From the NCBI GenBank assembly GCA_003279775.1, contig QCGW01000002.1:1-64000 (forward strand): a stretch of DNA of 64,000 bases, written 5' to 3'. Within the stretch, counting starts at the first letter, position 1. The number at the start of each line of letters is the position of its first letter. The notes under the pieces are model-generated. The model was given only the letters and a program-made list of their open reading frames with translations. It was not told where the DNA came from and did no database searches. Shown one piece after another: positions 30,612 to 42,671 of this stretch. Origin of the DNA: Pelagibacteraceae bacterium AG-390-A23. GTDB taxonomy: Bacteria > Pseudomonadota > Alphaproteobacteria > Pelagibacterales > Pelagibacteraceae. A program made the translations under genes and the position numbers.

Positions 30612-31942
30612 TGACAAAAAAATATTTTGGGACAGATGGAATAAGAGGAGCAGTTAATAGCAAACATATTAATGGAGATATGTTCTTTAAATTTGGACTT
30701 GCTAGCGGAAAATACTTTAAATCTCAAAAAAAAAAAAAACAAACAGCAATAATTGCAAAAGATACGAGATTGTCAGGATATACACTTGAGCCAGCTCTTG
30801 TTTCAGGTTTGGCTTCAGCTGGTATGCATGTTTATACTCTTGGACCCTTACCAACTAATGGTTTGGCTATGTTAACAAAAGAAATGAAGGCCAATATGGG
30901 CATAATGATCACCGCCTCTCACAATCCACATTTTGATAACGGTTTAAAATTGTTTGGTCCTGATGGAATGAAATTATCAGATAAAATAGAAAAAAAAATC
31001 GAAGGACTTATAGATAAGAAAATCTCAAAAAACCTTTCGCATTCTGAAAAATTAGGAAGAGTTAAAAGATTAGAAACAGGTACCAAAAAATATATTAAAA
31101 TATTAAAAAAAAATTTCACTAAAGAGTTTAATTTAAGAGGACTAAGAATAGTAATTGATTGTGCAAATGGTGCTGGTTATAAGGCAGGTCCTGAATTATT
31201 GAAATCATTAGGAGCTAAAGTCATAGCAATAGGAGTTAAACCAAATGGTTTAAACATTAATAAAAAATGTGGATCAACTTTTCCGAGAAAAATCAGATCT
31301 GCTGTAAAAAAATATAAAGCACATATTGGAGTATCTTTAGATGGAGATGCTGACAGAATTATAATGTGTGATGAAAAAAGCAATATCATAGATGGAGATC
31401 AAATTATTGCTGCTTTAGCAACAAGATGGAAAAACAAAAAAATGTTAAAAGGTGGAGTTGTTGGAACATTAATGTCAAATTATGGCTTAGAAAAATATTT
31501 TAAATCAAAAGGAATAAAATTCCTAAGGGCAAATGTTGGAGATAGATATGTTAAAGAAAAAATGCAGAAATATAATTTTAATTTAGGCGGTGAACAATCG
31601 GGACATATTATTTTAGGTAAATTTGCAACTACAGGTGATGGTTTGCTAGTAGCTTTAGAAGCTCTTTTTGCTTTAAGAAAAGGAAAAAAGGCAAGTGAAT
31701 TTTTTTATCAATTTAAGAAAACACCTCAGCTTTTAGAAAATATCGAAGTAAAAGATAAAAATATTATTAATAAACCAGAGATAAAAAAAATTATTAAAAA
31801 TGCAGACAAATTAATAAAAGGTAATGGAAGAATTTTAGTAAGAAAATCAGGAACAGAATCTAAAATAAGAGTAATGGGAGAAAGTGAAAATAAAGCTCTT
31901 TTATACAAATGTGTAAATATGATTACAAAAAAAATTAAATAA
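30611..31942 (+). CDS. glmM: Phosphoglucosamine mutase
   Basis: KYFGTDGIRGAVN; GIMITASHNPHFDNGLKLFGPDG; SLDGDADR; VRKSGTESKIRVMGE. Confidence 0.96.
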   Translation: MTKKYFGTDGIRGAVNSKHINGDMFFKFGLASGKYFKSQKKKKQTAIIAKDTRLSGYTLEPALVSGLASAGMHVYTLGPLPTNGLAMLTKEMKANMGIMITASHNPHFDNGLKLFGPDGMKLSDKIEKKIEGLIDKKISKNLSHSEKLGRVKRLETGTKKYIKILKKNFTKEFNLRGLRIVIDCANGAGYKAGPELLKSLGAKVIAIGVKPNGLNINKKCGSTFPRKIRSAVKKYKAHIGVSLDGDADRIIMCDEKSNIIDGDQIIAALATRWKNKKMLKGGVVGTLMSNYGLEKYFKSKGIKFLRANVGDRYVKEKMQKYNFNLGGEQSGHIILGKFATTGDGLLVALEALFALRKGKKASEFFYQFKKTPQLLENIEVKDKNIINKPEIKKIIKNADKLIKGNGRILVRKSGTESKIRVMGESENKALLYKCVNMITKKIK

Positions 31943-31943
31943 A

Positions 31944-32756
31944 TTGAAACCAAAGTCTAAAATTTTAATTATTGCAGGATCTGATTCATCTGGTGGAGCA
32001 GGCATTCAAGCCGATATCAAAACTGTTACTGCTCTAGGTTCTTATGCAATGACAGCAATAACAGCAGTTACTTCTCAAAATACCACTGGCGTAAAATCAA
32101 TTGTCGGGATTAACCCAAAAGAAATTTTTAATCAAATTATTTATAGTTGCAAAGATATAAGACCTGATGCAATAAAAATTGGTATGCTACATTCTTCAGA
32201 GGTTATTAGAATGGTACTGAAAGCTCTGGATGTAATTAAAGTTAAAAAAATCGTATTAGATCCAGTTATGGTTGCTAAAGGAGGGGCTAAACTTATAGAT
32301 AGTAAAGCTATTCAATTATTAAAATTAAAATTAATTAAAAAAGTATCACTTATTACACCCAATATCCCAGAGGCAGAAATTTTGACTAAAACAACAATTA
32401 TAACAAAAGAGGATATGATTTTTGCTGCTAACAAACTTATAGGATTAGGAGCCAAAAATGTACTTATAAAAGGTGGTCATTTAAAACATAAAAATGTAAT
32501 AGATATTTTAATTAACAAAAAAGACATAAAGATCTTCAAAAGCGAGCGTTACAAAACAAAGAATACTCATGGTACAGGTTGTACATTATCTAGCTCAGTT
32601 ACAACTTTTTTATCATGTGGAAAAACAGTAAAGAAATCTTGTGAGCTAGGAATTAAGTATGTAAATTCTGCAATTAAATCAAACCCAAAATATGGAAAAG
32701 GTCATGGCCCAATTAACCATCTCACTTCCTTAAAAGTTAACAGAAAATTTAAATAA
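31944..32756 (+). CDS. thiD: Hydroxymethylpyrimidine/phosphomethylpyrimidine kinase
   Basis: [54 protein letters not shown]. Confidence 0.96.
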   Translation: MKPKSKILIIAGSDSSGGAGIQADIKTVTALGSYAMTAITAVTSQNTTGVKSIVGINPKEIFNQIIYSCKDIRPDAIKIGMLHSSEVIRMVLKALDVIKVKKIVLDPVMVAKGGAKLIDSKAIQLLKLKLIKKVSLITPNIPEAEILTKTTIITKEDMIFAANKLIGLGAKNVLIKGGHLKHKNVIDILINKKDIKIFKSERYKTKNTHGTGCTLSSSVTTFLSCGKTVKKSCELGIKYVNSAIKSNPKYGKGHGPINHLTSLKVNRKFK

Positions 32757-34048
32757 TGAAAAATATAGTCGTTGTTGGATCTCAATGGGGTGACGAAGGT
32801 AAAGGAAAAATTGTTGATTGGTTATCTGAACAGGCTGATGTTGTAATAAGATTCCAAGGAGGCCACAATGCTGGTCATACTTTAGTGATTGATGGTGTTA
32901 CTTACAAATTGAGATTATTGCCATCTGGAATAGTTAGAAAAGGCAAAATATCAATTATTGGCAACGGAGTTGTCGTGGATCCATGGGCTTTATTAGAGGA
33001 AATAGAAGAAATAAAATCTAAAGGTGTAGAAGTAAATGTAAATAATTTTATTATTTCAGAGTCTGCAAATTTAATTTTGCCTTTTCATAGAGAAATGGAT
33101 GAGATTAGAGAGGATGCAGCAGGAAAAAGCAAAATAGGTACCACAAGACGTGGAATTGGACCAGCATATGAAGATAAAGTTGGAAGAAGATCTATAAGAG
33201 TTATGGATCTAAGATCTGAAAAAAATTTAGATCAAAGACTCGACTCTGTACTAGTTCATCATAATGCAATTAGAAAAGGCCTAGGAAAAAAAATTTTTGA
33301 AAAAGATCAGCTTAAATCTAATTTGCTTAAAATAGCACCCAAAATATTAGAATTTTCTCAGCCAGTTTGGCTAAAGATTGATCAATTTAAAAAACAAAAA
33401 AAGAGGATTTTATTCGAAGGAGCCCAAGGTATTTTACTTGATGTAGATCATGGAACTTATCCTTTTGTAACTTCATCCAATACTGTTGCCTCAAGCGCAG
33501 CTACAGGAACTGGTTGTGGCCCTAATTCGATTAATTATGTTCTTGGAATTACAAAAGCTTACACAACAAGAGTTGGGGAAGGTCCTTTTCCTACAGAGTT
33601 AACAGATGATGTTGGTGAACTTTTAGGAACACGTGGAAAAGAATTTGGAACTGTTACAAGTAGAAAAAGAAGATGCGGATGGTTTGATGGTGTTTTGGTA
33701 AGGCAAACTATTAAAGTTTCAGGGATTGATGGTATCGCTTTAACAAAATTAGACGTACTCGATGAATTAGATGAAATCAAAATGTGTGTTGCTTATGAGC
33801 TTGATGGTAAAAGGTTAGATTATTTACCTGCTGCTGTAGAAGATCAAATAAAAATAAAACCAATTTATGAAACTTTTCCAGGCTGGAAAGTTTCTACAAA
33901 TGGAGTTAAAAATCTGGATTCATTACCTGAAAATGCAAAAAAATATATTTTTGCTGTTGAAGATTTTATTGGTGCGAAAGTATCAAGTATCTCAACTAGT
34001 CCAGAAAGAGATGATACTATTTTAATTGAAAACCCTTTTGAAGTTTAG
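32756..34048 (+). CDS. purA: Adenylosuccinate synthetase
   Basis: [40 protein letters not shown]. Confidence 0.97.
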   Translation: MKNIVVVGSQWGDEGKGKIVDWLSEQADVVIRFQGGHNAGHTLVIDGVTYKLRLLPSGIVRKGKISIIGNGVVVDPWALLEEIEEIKSKGVEVNVNNFIISESANLILPFHREMDEIREDAAGKSKIGTTRRGIGPAYEDKVGRRSIRVMDLRSEKNLDQRLDSVLVHHNAIRKGLGKKIFEKDQLKSNLLKIAPKILEFSQPVWLKIDQFKKQKKRILFEGAQGILLDVDHGTYPFVTSSNTVASSAATGTGCGPNSINYVLGITKAYTTRVGEGPFPTELTDDVGELLGTRGKEFGTVTSRKRRCGWFDGVLVRQTIKVSGIDGIALTKLDVLDELDEIKMCVAYELDGKRLDYLPAAVEDQIKIKPIYETFPGWKVSTNGVKNLDSLPENAKKYIFAVEDFIGAKVSSISTSPERDDTILIENPFEV

Positions 34049-34938
34049 TTTGCAGGTAAAAGATTTTTTGATTTAGCTAATAGAAGCATGTGCTTTTGGA
34101 GTTTTTCAAATGCTTTATTTTCTATTTGTCTAACTCTTTCTCTGCTAATTTTATATTTTTTACTTAAATCTTCTAGTGTAGTTGGGTCATCATTTAGTCT
34201 TCTAGAGTATAAAATTTCTCTTTCTCTATCGTTAAGAACTTTAATAGAGTCTTTTAATAAATCTTTTCTTTGTTCCATTTCCTCGTGGTGAGCAAATTTT
34301 AAGTCATGATCAAGTTCTTTATCAACCAACCAGTCTTGCCATTCATCGCCATCTTCTCCAACTTGAGCATTTAGTGAGAACTCCTTTCCAGAAAGTCTTC
34401 TATTCATTGAAACAACTTCTTCTTTACTTACATCGAGCTTATTAGCTATATGATCAACGTGTTCATCTCTTAAGTCACCTTCAGTCTCTGGAGAAATTTG
34501 ATTTTTAATTTTCTTTAGATTAAAAAATAATTTTTTTTGAGCAGTAGTAGTTCCAATTTTGACAAGACTCCAAGATCTTAAAATATATTCTTGAATAGAA
34601 GCCTTTATCCACCACATTGCATAAGTTGCCAATCTAAAACCTTTTTCTGGTTCAAATTTCTTAACAGCTTGCATAAGACCTACATTTCCCTCTGAAATCA
34701 TTTCATTAATAGGCAAACCATATCCTTTGTAGCCCATAGCAATCTTTGCAACTAATCTTAAATGACTAGTAACTAGTTTTTCTGCAGCTTTAATATTACC
34801 AGTCGTTTTCCAATTTTTTGCTAGCATATATTCTTCTTCTGCAGCTAACATCGGAAATTTTTTAATCTGCTCTAAATATGCAGATAGTCCACCTTCATTA
34901 GAAAGGGTTGGCAGATTGTTACTCATTGTTGTGCTCAT
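34045..34938 (-). CDS. rpoH: RNA polymerase sigma factor RpoH (sigma-32)
   Basis: [70 protein letters not shown]. Confidence 0.95.
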   Translation of the reverse strand: MSTTMSNNLPTLSNEGGLSAYLEQIKKFPMLAAEEEYMLAKNWKTTGNIKAAEKLVTSHLRLVAKIAMGYKGYGLPINEMISEGNVGLMQAVKKFEPEKGFRLATYAMWWIKASIQEYILRSWSLVKIGTTTAQKKLFFNLKKIKNQISPETEGDLRDEHVDHIANKLDVSKEEVVSMNRRLSGKEFSLNAQVGEDGDEWQDWLVDKELDHDLKFAHHEEMEQRKDLLKDSIKVLNDREREILYSRRLNDDPTTLEDLSKKYKISRERVRQIENKAFEKLQKHMLLLAKSKNLLPAN

Positions 34939-34979
34939 AGAGGTGTTTATTTAATTAATTATACCTAATTTTCAATAAT

Positions 34980-35960
34980 TTATTCTTCAGTGTTTCTAAG
35001 CATTTTTAGAATATTATTTAGATCTTGTGGCAAAAGTGAGGAAAAAATCATCTCTTTCTTAGTTCGTGGATGTATAAATCCTAAAGTTTTTGCATGCAGA
35101 AATTGTCTATTTAATTTAGTAATTGAATTTTGGATATCTAAATCAATATTTTTTAACTTTTTATATTTTTTTTTATATTTATCATCTCCAACTAGGCTAT
35201 TACCTTTATAATTCATATGAACTCTTATCTGATGTGTTCTTCCTGTTTCTAATTTACATTCAACTAAACTTAAGGTTGGTGTTTTCTGATTTTCAAAAAT
35301 TTCAAGTGTTTTATAATTTGTTATAGCTTTCTTACCTTTAGAACTACTAACTTCCATAAGTTGTCTATTTTTTGAACTACGAGTTATAAATGTCTCAATT
35401 CTTCCTGAGGAGGGTCTTAATTTTCCCCATATTAAAAGTTGGTACTCTCTTATAATTGTATGATCACTAAATTGTTTTGATAAATTTTCATGAGTTTCAT
35501 TGTTTTTTGCAATTACAACTAAACCAGATGTGTTTTTATCAATTCTATGAACAATACCAGGTCTTAACTCGTCACCTATATTTGATAAAGAATCCTTGTC
35601 ATAATGCATCAATGCATTAACAATTGTCTTATCATAATTTCCAGCTCCTGGATGCATGATTATTCCGGCAGGTTTATTAATTACTAATAGATCATCATCT
35701 TCGTATATTATTTCTAATTTAAATTCGTAAGGTTTAAGGGATGCTATTTCAGGCTCTGGAATCTTAAGATTTATAGTATCACCAATTGAGACTTTTTTTG
35801 ACGGACTTTTAATTATTTCATTATTTAGTGTTAACTTTTCTTTTAAAATTAAATTTTTAATCCTAGTTCTACTAATTAATTCCTCTCTTTTGTTAATTAA
35901 AACATCAACCCTTAAATTCTTCTCATTCTCTTTGACTATAAAATTAATGTTTTTTTCCAT
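34980..35960 (-). CDS. rluD: RluA/RluD family pseudouridine synthase
   Basis: LLVINKPAGIIMHPGAGN; RPGIVHRIDKNTSGLVVIAKN; ETGRTHQIRVHM. Confidence 0.93.
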   Translation of the reverse strand: MEKNINFIVKENEKNLRVDVLINKREELISRTRIKNLILKEKLTLNNEIIKSPSKKVSIGDTINLKIPEPEIASLKPYEFKLEIIYEDDDLLVINKPAGIIMHPGAGNYDKTIVNALMHYDKDSLSNIGDELRPGIVHRIDKNTSGLVVIAKNNETHENLSKQFSDHTIIREYQLLIWGKLRPSSGRIETFITRSSKNRQLMEVSSSKGKKAITNYKTLEIFENQKTPTLSLVECKLETGRTHQIRVHMNYKGNSLVGDDKYKKKYKKLKNIDLDIQNSITKLNRQFLHAKTLGFIHPRTKKEMIFSSLLPQDLNNILKMLRNTEE

Positions 35961-35983
35961 AAAATATAATATTAATACTATAT

Positions 35984-36060
35984 GCGCTTGTAGCTCAACT
36001 GGATAGAGCGCCTGACTTCGGATCAGGAGGTTCTGGGTTCGACTCCTAGCAGGCGCACCA
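35984..36060 (+). tRNA. tRNA-Arg (TCG), CCA encoded
   Basis: GCGCTTGTAGCTCAACTGGATAGAGCGCCTGACTTCGGATCAGGAGGTTCTGGGTTCGACTCCTAGCAGGCGCACCA cloverleaf. Confidence 0.96.
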
Positions 36061-36062
36061 AT

Positions 36063-36854
36063 TTATTCTCCCATGTTTATCAAAGTTCCTTTTTCTCTTG
36101 CTTTATCGAAAGAGTAATAAAATACGGATATTGATAAAATTAAATAAAACCCATTAAGATAGACTGCATTTATTATATTTTCATAATTGACTGTTCCATT
36201 AACTAAAATATTTCTAGTCTCCTCAAAAATATATACTAATGGCAATGCGAAAGCGATTGATTGGAATATTTCTGGTAATATTTCAACTGGGTAGTATATA
36301 CAGCCAAAAGGTGCTAACAAAAACATGGTAGACCATGCAATATTTTCAAAAGATGGACCAAATCTTAATAATCCTGCTGACACAAGTAGACCAAGCGTAA
36401 TTCCAAATAAATATAAACTTAAGAAAAGAAAAGCCAAAGGAAGACCAAGTTTTAACAATGAAATTCCAAACAATGGAGAAGTTAACAATATTGCTGGTAT
36501 TAAACCAATTAAAGCTCTAATTAAAGCTGTTAAAACTAAAGAGATAATTATCTCACTAATTTTCATAGGAGCAATAAATAGGTTTGTAAAGTTTCTGCTC
36601 CAAATTTCCTCCAAAAATAGCATATTAAAGCCAATACTGGTTCTAAATAAAAAATCATAAAGAATTGCACATGAAAGAATAACTCCTACCGCGCCACTGT
36701 AGTAAGTGCTATGAGCTGCAAAAAAATTAGAAATAAATCCCCAGAGAGTAATTTGAATTGAAGGCCAATAAATTAAGTCTAATATTCTTGGAAATGATCT
36801 AGTTATTAAATAAAAGTGTCTTAAAAAAAGACCATAAATTCTTATTAAATTCAT
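36063..36854 (-). CDS. ABC-2 type transporter permease
   Basis: Multi-TM protein paired with ABC ATPase; MFLLAPFGCIYYPVEILPEIFQ. Confidence 0.85.
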   Translation of the reverse strand: MNLIRIYGLFLRHFYLITRSFPRILDLIYWPSIQITLWGFISNFFAAHSTYYSGAVGVILSCAILYDFLFRTSIGFNMLFLEEIWSRNFTNLFIAPMKISEIIISLVLTALIRALIGLIPAILLTSPLFGISLLKLGLPLAFLFLSLYLFGITLGLLVSAGLLRFGPSFENIAWSTMFLLAPFGCIYYPVEILPEIFQSIAFALPLVYIFEETRNILVNGTVNYENIINAVYLNGFYLILSISVFYYSFDKAREKGTLINMGE

Positions 36855-36856
36855 TT

Positions 36857-37582
36857 TTATTTTCTCGCAATTTCTAAAAATACTTCTTCTAAATTTCTTC
36901 TTCCATACTTTGTTATTAACTCTTCAGGTGTTCCTCTATCCACTATTAAACCATCTTTCATCATTAAAACAGAACTACATAATCTTTTTACTTCTTCCAT
37001 ATTATGAGAGGCAAGCAAAACTGATATTTTTTTTTCCTTTTTGTATTCTTCTAAAAACGATCTTACAAAATCACCAGTTTCAGGATCTAATGAAGCAGTG
37101 GGTTCATCCAACAAAAGTACCGTTGGATCATTTATTAAAGCTTTAGCAAGACTTACCCTGTTTTTTTGTCCAGAAGAAAGTTCTCCTGTAATTTTGTTTA
37201 AAAGGTCTTTTAATCTAAGTTTATTTGTAAGGTGATCTATTCGATCATTTAAATTTTGAATATTATATAATTTTCCATAAACAATTAAATTTTGTTTAAC
37301 TTTAAGTTTTTTAGGTAATTCAATATATGGTGAAATAAAATTCATTTTGTGAAGAAGTGAGATTTTGTTTTTTTCAATATTTTCTCCGTTGATTAAAACC
37401 TCACCACTACTTGGTTTTAATAATCCTAAAATCATTCCAATAGTTGTAGTTTTTCCACATCCATTAGGTCCCAATAAACCAACCATTTCATTTTCATTAA
37501 TTTTAAAATTTATATTAGTTACTGCTACTTTATCTTTATATTTTTTTGATAGATTTATTACTTCAATAGAATTTATCATCAA
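36857..37582 (-). CDS. ABC transporter ATP-binding protein
   Basis: GLLGPNGCGKTTTIGMILG; LSSGQKNRVSLAKALINDPTVLLLDEPTASLDP. Confidence 0.93.
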   Translation of the reverse strand: MMINSIEVINLSKKYKDKVAVTNINFKINENEMVGLLGPNGCGKTTTIGMILGLLKPSSGEVLINGENIEKNKISLLHKMNFISPYIELPKKLKVKQNLIVYGKLYNIQNLNDRIDHLTNKLRLKDLLNKITGELSSGQKNRVSLAKALINDPTVLLLDEPTASLDPETGDFVRSFLEEYKKEKKISVLLASHNMEEVKRLCSSVLMMKDGLIVDRGTPEELITKYGRRNLEEVFLEIARK

Positions 37583-38511
37583 TATTTAGAGGCTCTCTTT
37601 AATCTATCATTAATTGTTTTGCCAAGACCTTTGTTTGGTATCTTTTCGACTGCAATCTTTTTAAAACCATCGTTTTTAATTTTTCTTAAAGTTGAATATA
37701 AATTCTTTGCAGCTTCATCTATATTTTTCATTTTGGATAAATAATAATAGTTTTTTAATTTTGATTTTCTTTTTTTAATTAATAAATAAGCCTCATCTTT
37801 TTTTGGTTTTTTAACATTGACTCTTAAAGGTATCCCGGGTGAGTAATGTAACGGAAATAAACCAGGTGATAATTTTTTTTTTGAATTTGTATTAATTAAT
37901 AATTTTTTTTTTAAAACATTTTCGATTTTTTTAGTATCTAGGCCTCCATATCTTAAAAGTGAGGGCTTTTCTAAAAGGTTTAGTATTGTAGACTCAACTC
38001 CAATTTTACTTTTTCCTCCATTTAAAATATATTTTATTTTTGAACCAAATTCTTCTTTTACATCAGATGGTTTAACTGAACTTAATCTTGAGGATATATT
38101 TGCACTAGGTGCCGCTACTGGATAATCTAAATTTTTTAATAAATTTCTTAACAATTTATGTTTAGGGAAACGTACGGCAATACTTTTTTTATTATTAGTG
38201 ACATATTTTGATATTTTTGAGTTATTCTTTAATTTCAGAACATAAGTTATCGGACCTGGAGAAAATTTTTTGTAAAGTTTAACTAAATTATCATTTATAT
38301 CACAGTCTTCTTTAAGTCTTTGAATATCGTAATAATGGACAATTAGAGGATTATTTAATGGTCTTTTTTTAAGACTAAATATTTTCTTAACTGCACTATT
38401 CGAGTAAGCGTTTGCAGCCAATCCATAAACAGTTTCTGTTGGTACCGCAACACAATGATTATTATCTAAATATTTTTTTGCTTTTTTGATATTTGATTGA
38501 ATAGATTTCAT
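37579..38511 (-). CDS. L-threonylcarbamoyladenylate synthase (Sua5/YrdC family)
   Basis: VAVPTETVYGLAANAYSNSAVKKIFSLKKRPLNNPLIVHY. Confidence 0.93.
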   Translation of the reverse strand: MKSIQSNIKKAKKYLDNNHCVAVPTETVYGLAANAYSNSAVKKIFSLKKRPLNNPLIVHYYDIQRLKEDCDINDNLVKLYKKFSPGPITYVLKLKNNSKISKYVTNNKKSIAVRFPKHKLLRNLLKNLDYPVAAPSANISSRLSSVKPSDVKEEFGSKIKYILNGGKSKIGVESTILNLLEKPSLLRYGGLDTKKIENVLKKKLLINTNSKKKLSPGLFPLHYSPGIPLRVNVKKPKKDEAYLLIKKRKSKLKNYYYLSKMKNIDEAAKNLYSTLRKIKNDGFKKIAVEKIPNKGLGKTINDRLKRASKY

Positions 38512-38531
38512 GTATTAATAATTATTATTAT

Positions 38532-38780
38532 ATGAAAGATAAAATATTACCACTTGATTATGATCAGTATTCAGTTGAGGAGCTTACAGAAAAAGCAAAT
38601 AAGATTATAGAGTCTCTAGAGAAGGAAAATGATTTAAACAATTCAGTTGATAGTTATCAAGAACTTCTAAAATTAAATAATATTATTGAAAAGAAATTTC
38701 ATAAAAATTTTAAATCTATCGGAGAAGAGACAAATAAAAAGATTAATGAGATAACTAAAAAAAATGAAAAAACAGCTTAA
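38532..38780 (+). CDS. xseB: Exodeoxyribonuclease VII small subunit (probable)
   Basis: 82 aa; SVEELTEKANKIIESLEKENDLNNSVDSYQELLKLNNIIEKKF; upstream of ispA-dxs as in many proteobacteria. Confidence 0.75.
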   Translation: MKDKILPLDYDQYSVEELTEKANKIIESLEKENDLNNSVDSYQELLKLNNIIEKKFHKNFKSIGEETNKKINEITKKNEKTA

Positions 38781-39636
38781 TAAAATAGCTAAGGATACAA
38801 ATATTTTCCTTAAAAAATATATTAATTCACAGAAATATTCTCAGCTAAAGCCACCCATGAAGTATGGTTTGTTTCCAGGTGGAAAAAAAATAAGATCTAA
38901 AATTTTAATGGACTTAGGGTCATTATTTTCAATAGATTATAAAACATTGATAATAGTTGGGTCGGCTGTTGAATGTATTCATGCTTATTCTCTTATTCAT
39001 GATGATCTACCCTGCATGGATGATGATGATATAAGAAGAGGAAAACCTTCAGCTCACATTAAATTTGGTGAGTCTACAGCAGTTCTGGCAGGAAATTCAT
39101 TACTGACTTTAGCTTTTGAAATTTTATCAAGTCCTAAATTGAAATTAAATGAAAAGATAAAGATCAACCTAATCAAAAAATTATCAGAATGTTCAGGACA
39201 TCTAGGAATAGCTGGTGGGCAATATTTAGATTTAAGTTATGAGAGAAAGAAAATATCAAGGAATAAAATATTAGAAATGGAAATAAAAAAAACTGGAATG
39301 TTATTTAGTTTTTGTTGTGCAGCTCCAGCAATAATTAAGAAAAAAACAATCCAAGAAATTAAATTTTTTGAAAATATTGGATCAAAAATTGGTTTATTAT
39401 TCCAAATAGCTGATGATTTAATTGATCTTAAAAGTAATTCTAAGGAAGCTGGGAAAAAAACAGGAAAAGATCAAAAAAAAGGCAAGGCAACACTTATAAA
39501 TTTAATAGGCTATGATGACTCACTTAAGTATTGTGATAAGATAATAAAAGATATTAATAAGAATTTAAGAAAATATGGTTCAAGATCTGAAAAAATAAAT
39601 GAAACATTAGGCTATATACTGAATAGAAAAAAATGA
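38764..39636 (+). CDS. ispA: Polyprenyl (farnesyl) diphosphate synthase
   Basis: [37 protein letters not shown]. Confidence 0.94.
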   Translation: MKKQLNKIAKDTNIFLKKYINSQKYSQLKPPMKYGLFPGGKKIRSKILMDLGSLFSIDYKTLIIVGSAVECIHAYSLIHDDLPCMDDDDIRRGKPSAHIKFGESTAVLAGNSLLTLAFEILSSPKLKLNEKIKINLIKKLSECSGHLGIAGGQYLDLSYERKKISRNKILEMEIKKTGMLFSFCCAAPAIIKKKTIQEIKFFENIGSKIGLLFQIADDLIDLKSNSKEAGKKTGKDQKKGKATLINLIGYDDSLKYCDKIIKDINKNLRKYGSRSEKINETLGYILNRKK

Positions 39637-41549
39637 AAAAAAATTATCAATTTTTAAATAATATCAATTTTCCATCTGATTTAAGAAAAGTTTCTGAAAA
39701 TGATTTACAAAAAGTAGCAGATGAGGTGAGGGAGGAAATGATAAGTGCTGTTTCAGAAACAGGAGGTCACCTTGGTGCTGGTTTGGGAGTTGTTGAATTG
39801 ACAGTTGCACTTCATTATGTTTTTGATACCCCAAATGATAAATTAATATGGGATGTTGGCCATCAATCTTACCCACATAAAATTTTAACTGGAAGAAAAG
39901 ATAAAATTAGAACTTTACGACAGGGCGATGGTTTATCAGGTTTTACAAAAAGATCTGAAAGTGAGTATGACCCATTTGGAGCAGCACATAGTTCAACATC
40001 TATTTCATCTGCATTAGGAATTGCAGAGGCAAATAAATTAGAAAATAAGTCTTCCAATGTAATAGCTGTAATAGGTGATGGAGCAATTAGCGCAGGTATG
40101 GCTTATGAAGCCATGAATAATGCTGGAGCATCTAAGACAAAAATGATCGTTATTTTAAATGATAACGACATGTCAATTGCAAAACCAGTTGGAGCAATGA
40201 GAACTTACTTGGCAAAATTATTTACTGGTAAAATATATTTTAGTCTTAGAGAAACCTTAAAATTAATTACATCTGCATTTTCAAAAAGATTTAGTGCTAA
40301 AGCAGGAAAAGCAGAGGATTTTTTCCGTTCAGCAGTTACCGGAGGTACATTGTTTAGTTCACTTGGTTTTTATTATGCAGGTCCTATAGATGGTCATGAT
40401 TTATCAAGCCTAGTTCCAATTTTAAAAAATGCAAAAGAATCAAGACATGAGGGTCCTATAATGATTCATATCAAAACTCAAAAAGGAAAAGGTTATTCTT
40501 ATGCAGAAAAAGCAAATGATCATTATCATGGAGTGTCAAAATTTAATGTTGAGACTGGCGAACAAGTAAAGAGCAAATCAAATCTTCCAGCTTATACAAA
40601 AGTATTTGCAAACACGTTAGTTAAACATGCTAAAAAAGATAGCAAAATAGTAGGAATAACAGCAGCGATGCCAGGAGGGACTGGTATGGATATTTTTGGC
40701 AAGGAGTTTCCAAATAGAATGTTTGATGTTGGAATAGCGGAACAACATGCTGTAACTTTTGCAGCCGGTATAGCAACCGAAGGATACAAACCATATGCTG
40801 CAATTTATTCTACATTTTTACAGAGAGCATATGATCAAGTTGTCCACGATGTTGCCATCCAAAGTTTACCAGTCAGATTCGCGATAGATAGAGCAGGATT
40901 AGTTGGTGCTGATGGCTCAACACATGCTGGTTCATTTGATATAACTTACTTATCAACTTTGCCTAACTTTATAGTAATGGCAGCAAGTGATGAAGCTGAA
41001 CTAGTTAAAATGATTAATACTTCAGTAGATATAAATGATAGACCTTCTGCAATTAGATATCCAAGAGGAACTGGAGTAGGTGTTGATCTCCCATCAATAG
41101 ACGAAAAAATTGAAATTGGTAAAGGGAGAGTTGTTCAACAAGGGACACAAGTTTGTATTTTAAACCTCGGTACTCGACTTGAAGAGTGTAAGTTAGCTGC
41201 AGAGGAATTAAAAGCAAAAGGAGTTTCAACAACTTTAATAGACGCCAGATTTGCTAAGCCTTTAGATGAAGAACTTATACTAAAATCTGCTAAGGAACAT
41301 GAGCTTATGATAACTGTTGAGGAGGGTTCAATAGGTGGTTTCGGTTCTCATGTTAAAAATTTATTAGCCGAAAGAGGAGTATTTGACAAAGGTTTAAAAT
41401 TTAGATCAATGACTTTACCAGATGAATTTATTGAACAAGATGATCCAAAAAAAATGTACGATAAAGCTGGATTAAACAGTTCTCAAATTTCTAAAAAAAT
41501 TGCTAATATTTTGTTTCAAAAAGATACAATAAGAGTTGTAAAAAATTAA
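39633..41549 (+). CDS. dxs: 1-deoxy-D-xylulose-5-phosphate synthase
   Basis: [57 protein letters not shown]. Confidence 0.96.
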   Translation: MKKNYQFLNNINFPSDLRKVSENDLQKVADEVREEMISAVSETGGHLGAGLGVVELTVALHYVFDTPNDKLIWDVGHQSYPHKILTGRKDKIRTLRQGDGLSGFTKRSESEYDPFGAAHSSTSISSALGIAEANKLENKSSNVIAVIGDGAISAGMAYEAMNNAGASKTKMIVILNDNDMSIAKPVGAMRTYLAKLFTGKIYFSLRETLKLITSAFSKRFSAKAGKAEDFFRSAVTGGTLFSSLGFYYAGPIDGHDLSSLVPILKNAKESRHEGPIMIHIKTQKGKGYSYAEKANDHYHGVSKFNVETGEQVKSKSNLPAYTKVFANTLVKHAKKDSKIVGITAAMPGGTGMDIFGKEFPNRMFDVGIAEQHAVTFAAGIATEGYKPYAAIYSTFLQRAYDQVVHDVAIQSLPVRFAIDRAGLVGADGSTHAGSFDITYLSTLPNFIVMAASDEAELVKMINTSVDINDRPSAIRYPRGTGVGVDLPSIDEKIEIGKGRVVQQGTQVCILNLGTRLEECKLAAEELKAKGVSTTLIDARFAKPLDEELILKSAKEHELMITVEEGSIGGFGSHVKNLLAERGVFDKGLKFRSMTLPDEFIEQDDPKKMYDKAGLNSSQISKKIANILFQKDTIRVVKN

Positions 41550-41555
41550 TTTAAG

Positions 41556-42638
41556 CTAACTACATTGGGCTTTATTCATTAAGTAGTGGTCAAGTAAAAC
41601 ACAGTTCATCATAGCTTCACCAATTGGTACAGCTCTAATTCCTACACAAGGATCATGTCTTCCTTTAACAGATATTGAAGTATTTTTCCCAAATTTATTT
41701 ATAGTTTTTCTACTAGTTAAAATTGACGATGTTGGTTTGACAGCAAAAGATGCAATAATTTCTTGGCCCGTAGAAATTCCACCAAGAATTCCACCTGCTT
41801 TATTTGAATTGAATTTTAATTTATTTCCTTTTGAAGAAATTTCATCTGAATTTTGTTCTCCACTCAATTGTGCTGAGTTCATTCCTGCACCAATATTTAC
41901 ACCTTTAACTGCATTAATACTCATTAGACCTGAAGCTATGTCAGTATCCAATTTTGAATAAATTGGAGCACCTAAACCAACTGGGATACCTCTTGCTCTT
42001 ATTTCAATCACTGCTCCACATGAGGATCCTGATTTTCTTACACCAAGCAAATATTTTTCCCATAATTTAATCATTGATTTATCTGGACAAAAAAATGGAT
42101 TTTTTGAAATTACTTTATCGTTCCATTGATTTGTATCACATCCAAGAATTCCTAGCTGAGTTACTGCACCAATTACTTTAAATTTTTTACCTAATTTTTT
42201 TTGAAGTACAACTTTTGCTATTGCACCGGCTGCAACTCTTGCTGCAGTTTCTCTAGCAGAAGATCTACCACCACCTCTATAGTCTCTAATTCCATATTTT
42301 TTAAAATAAGTAAAATCCGCATGACCTGGCCTGAACTTATCTTTAATATTACTATAATCTTTGGATCTCATATCTTTATTGTAGATTATAAGTGAAATGG
42401 GTGTTCCTGTAGTTTTTCCCTCAAATACTCCTGACAATATTTGAACTTTGTCATCCTCTTTTCGCTGAGTTGTAAATTTAGATTGTCCTGGTTTTCTTTT
42501 GTCTAATTCTATTTGAATATCTCGCTCTTTAAGATTTATGTTTGGAGGACAACCATCAACAATACAACCAATTGCAGGTCCATGAGACTCTCCCCAAGTA
42601 GTGAAACGAAATAGCTTTCCAAAAGTATTAAATGACAT
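41556..42638 (-). CDS. aroC: Chorismate synthase
   Basis: [60 protein letters not shown]. Confidence 0.96.
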   Translation of the reverse strand: MSFNTFGKLFRFTTWGESHGPAIGCIVDGCPPNINLKERDIQIELDKRKPGQSKFTTQRKEDDKVQILSGVFEGKTTGTPISLIIYNKDMRSKDYSNIKDKFRPGHADFTYFKKYGIRDYRGGGRSSARETAARVAAGAIAKVVLQKKLGKKFKVIGAVTQLGILGCDTNQWNDKVISKNPFFCPDKSMIKLWEKYLLGVRKSGSSCGAVIEIRARGIPVGLGAPIYSKLDTDIASGLMSINAVKGVNIGAGMNSAQLSGEQNSDEISSKGNKLKFNSNKAGGILGGISTGQEIIASFAVKPTSSILTSRKTINKFGKNTSISVKGRHDPCVGIRAVPIGEAMMNCVLLDHYLMNKAQCS

Positions 42639-42671
42639 TATTTATATTATATAGATTATTTTGTTTAAATT

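Noticed and set aside
36325-36660. 111 aa plus-strand ORF opposite the ABC permease
   Set aside because: Antisense shadow ORF; no recognisable domain
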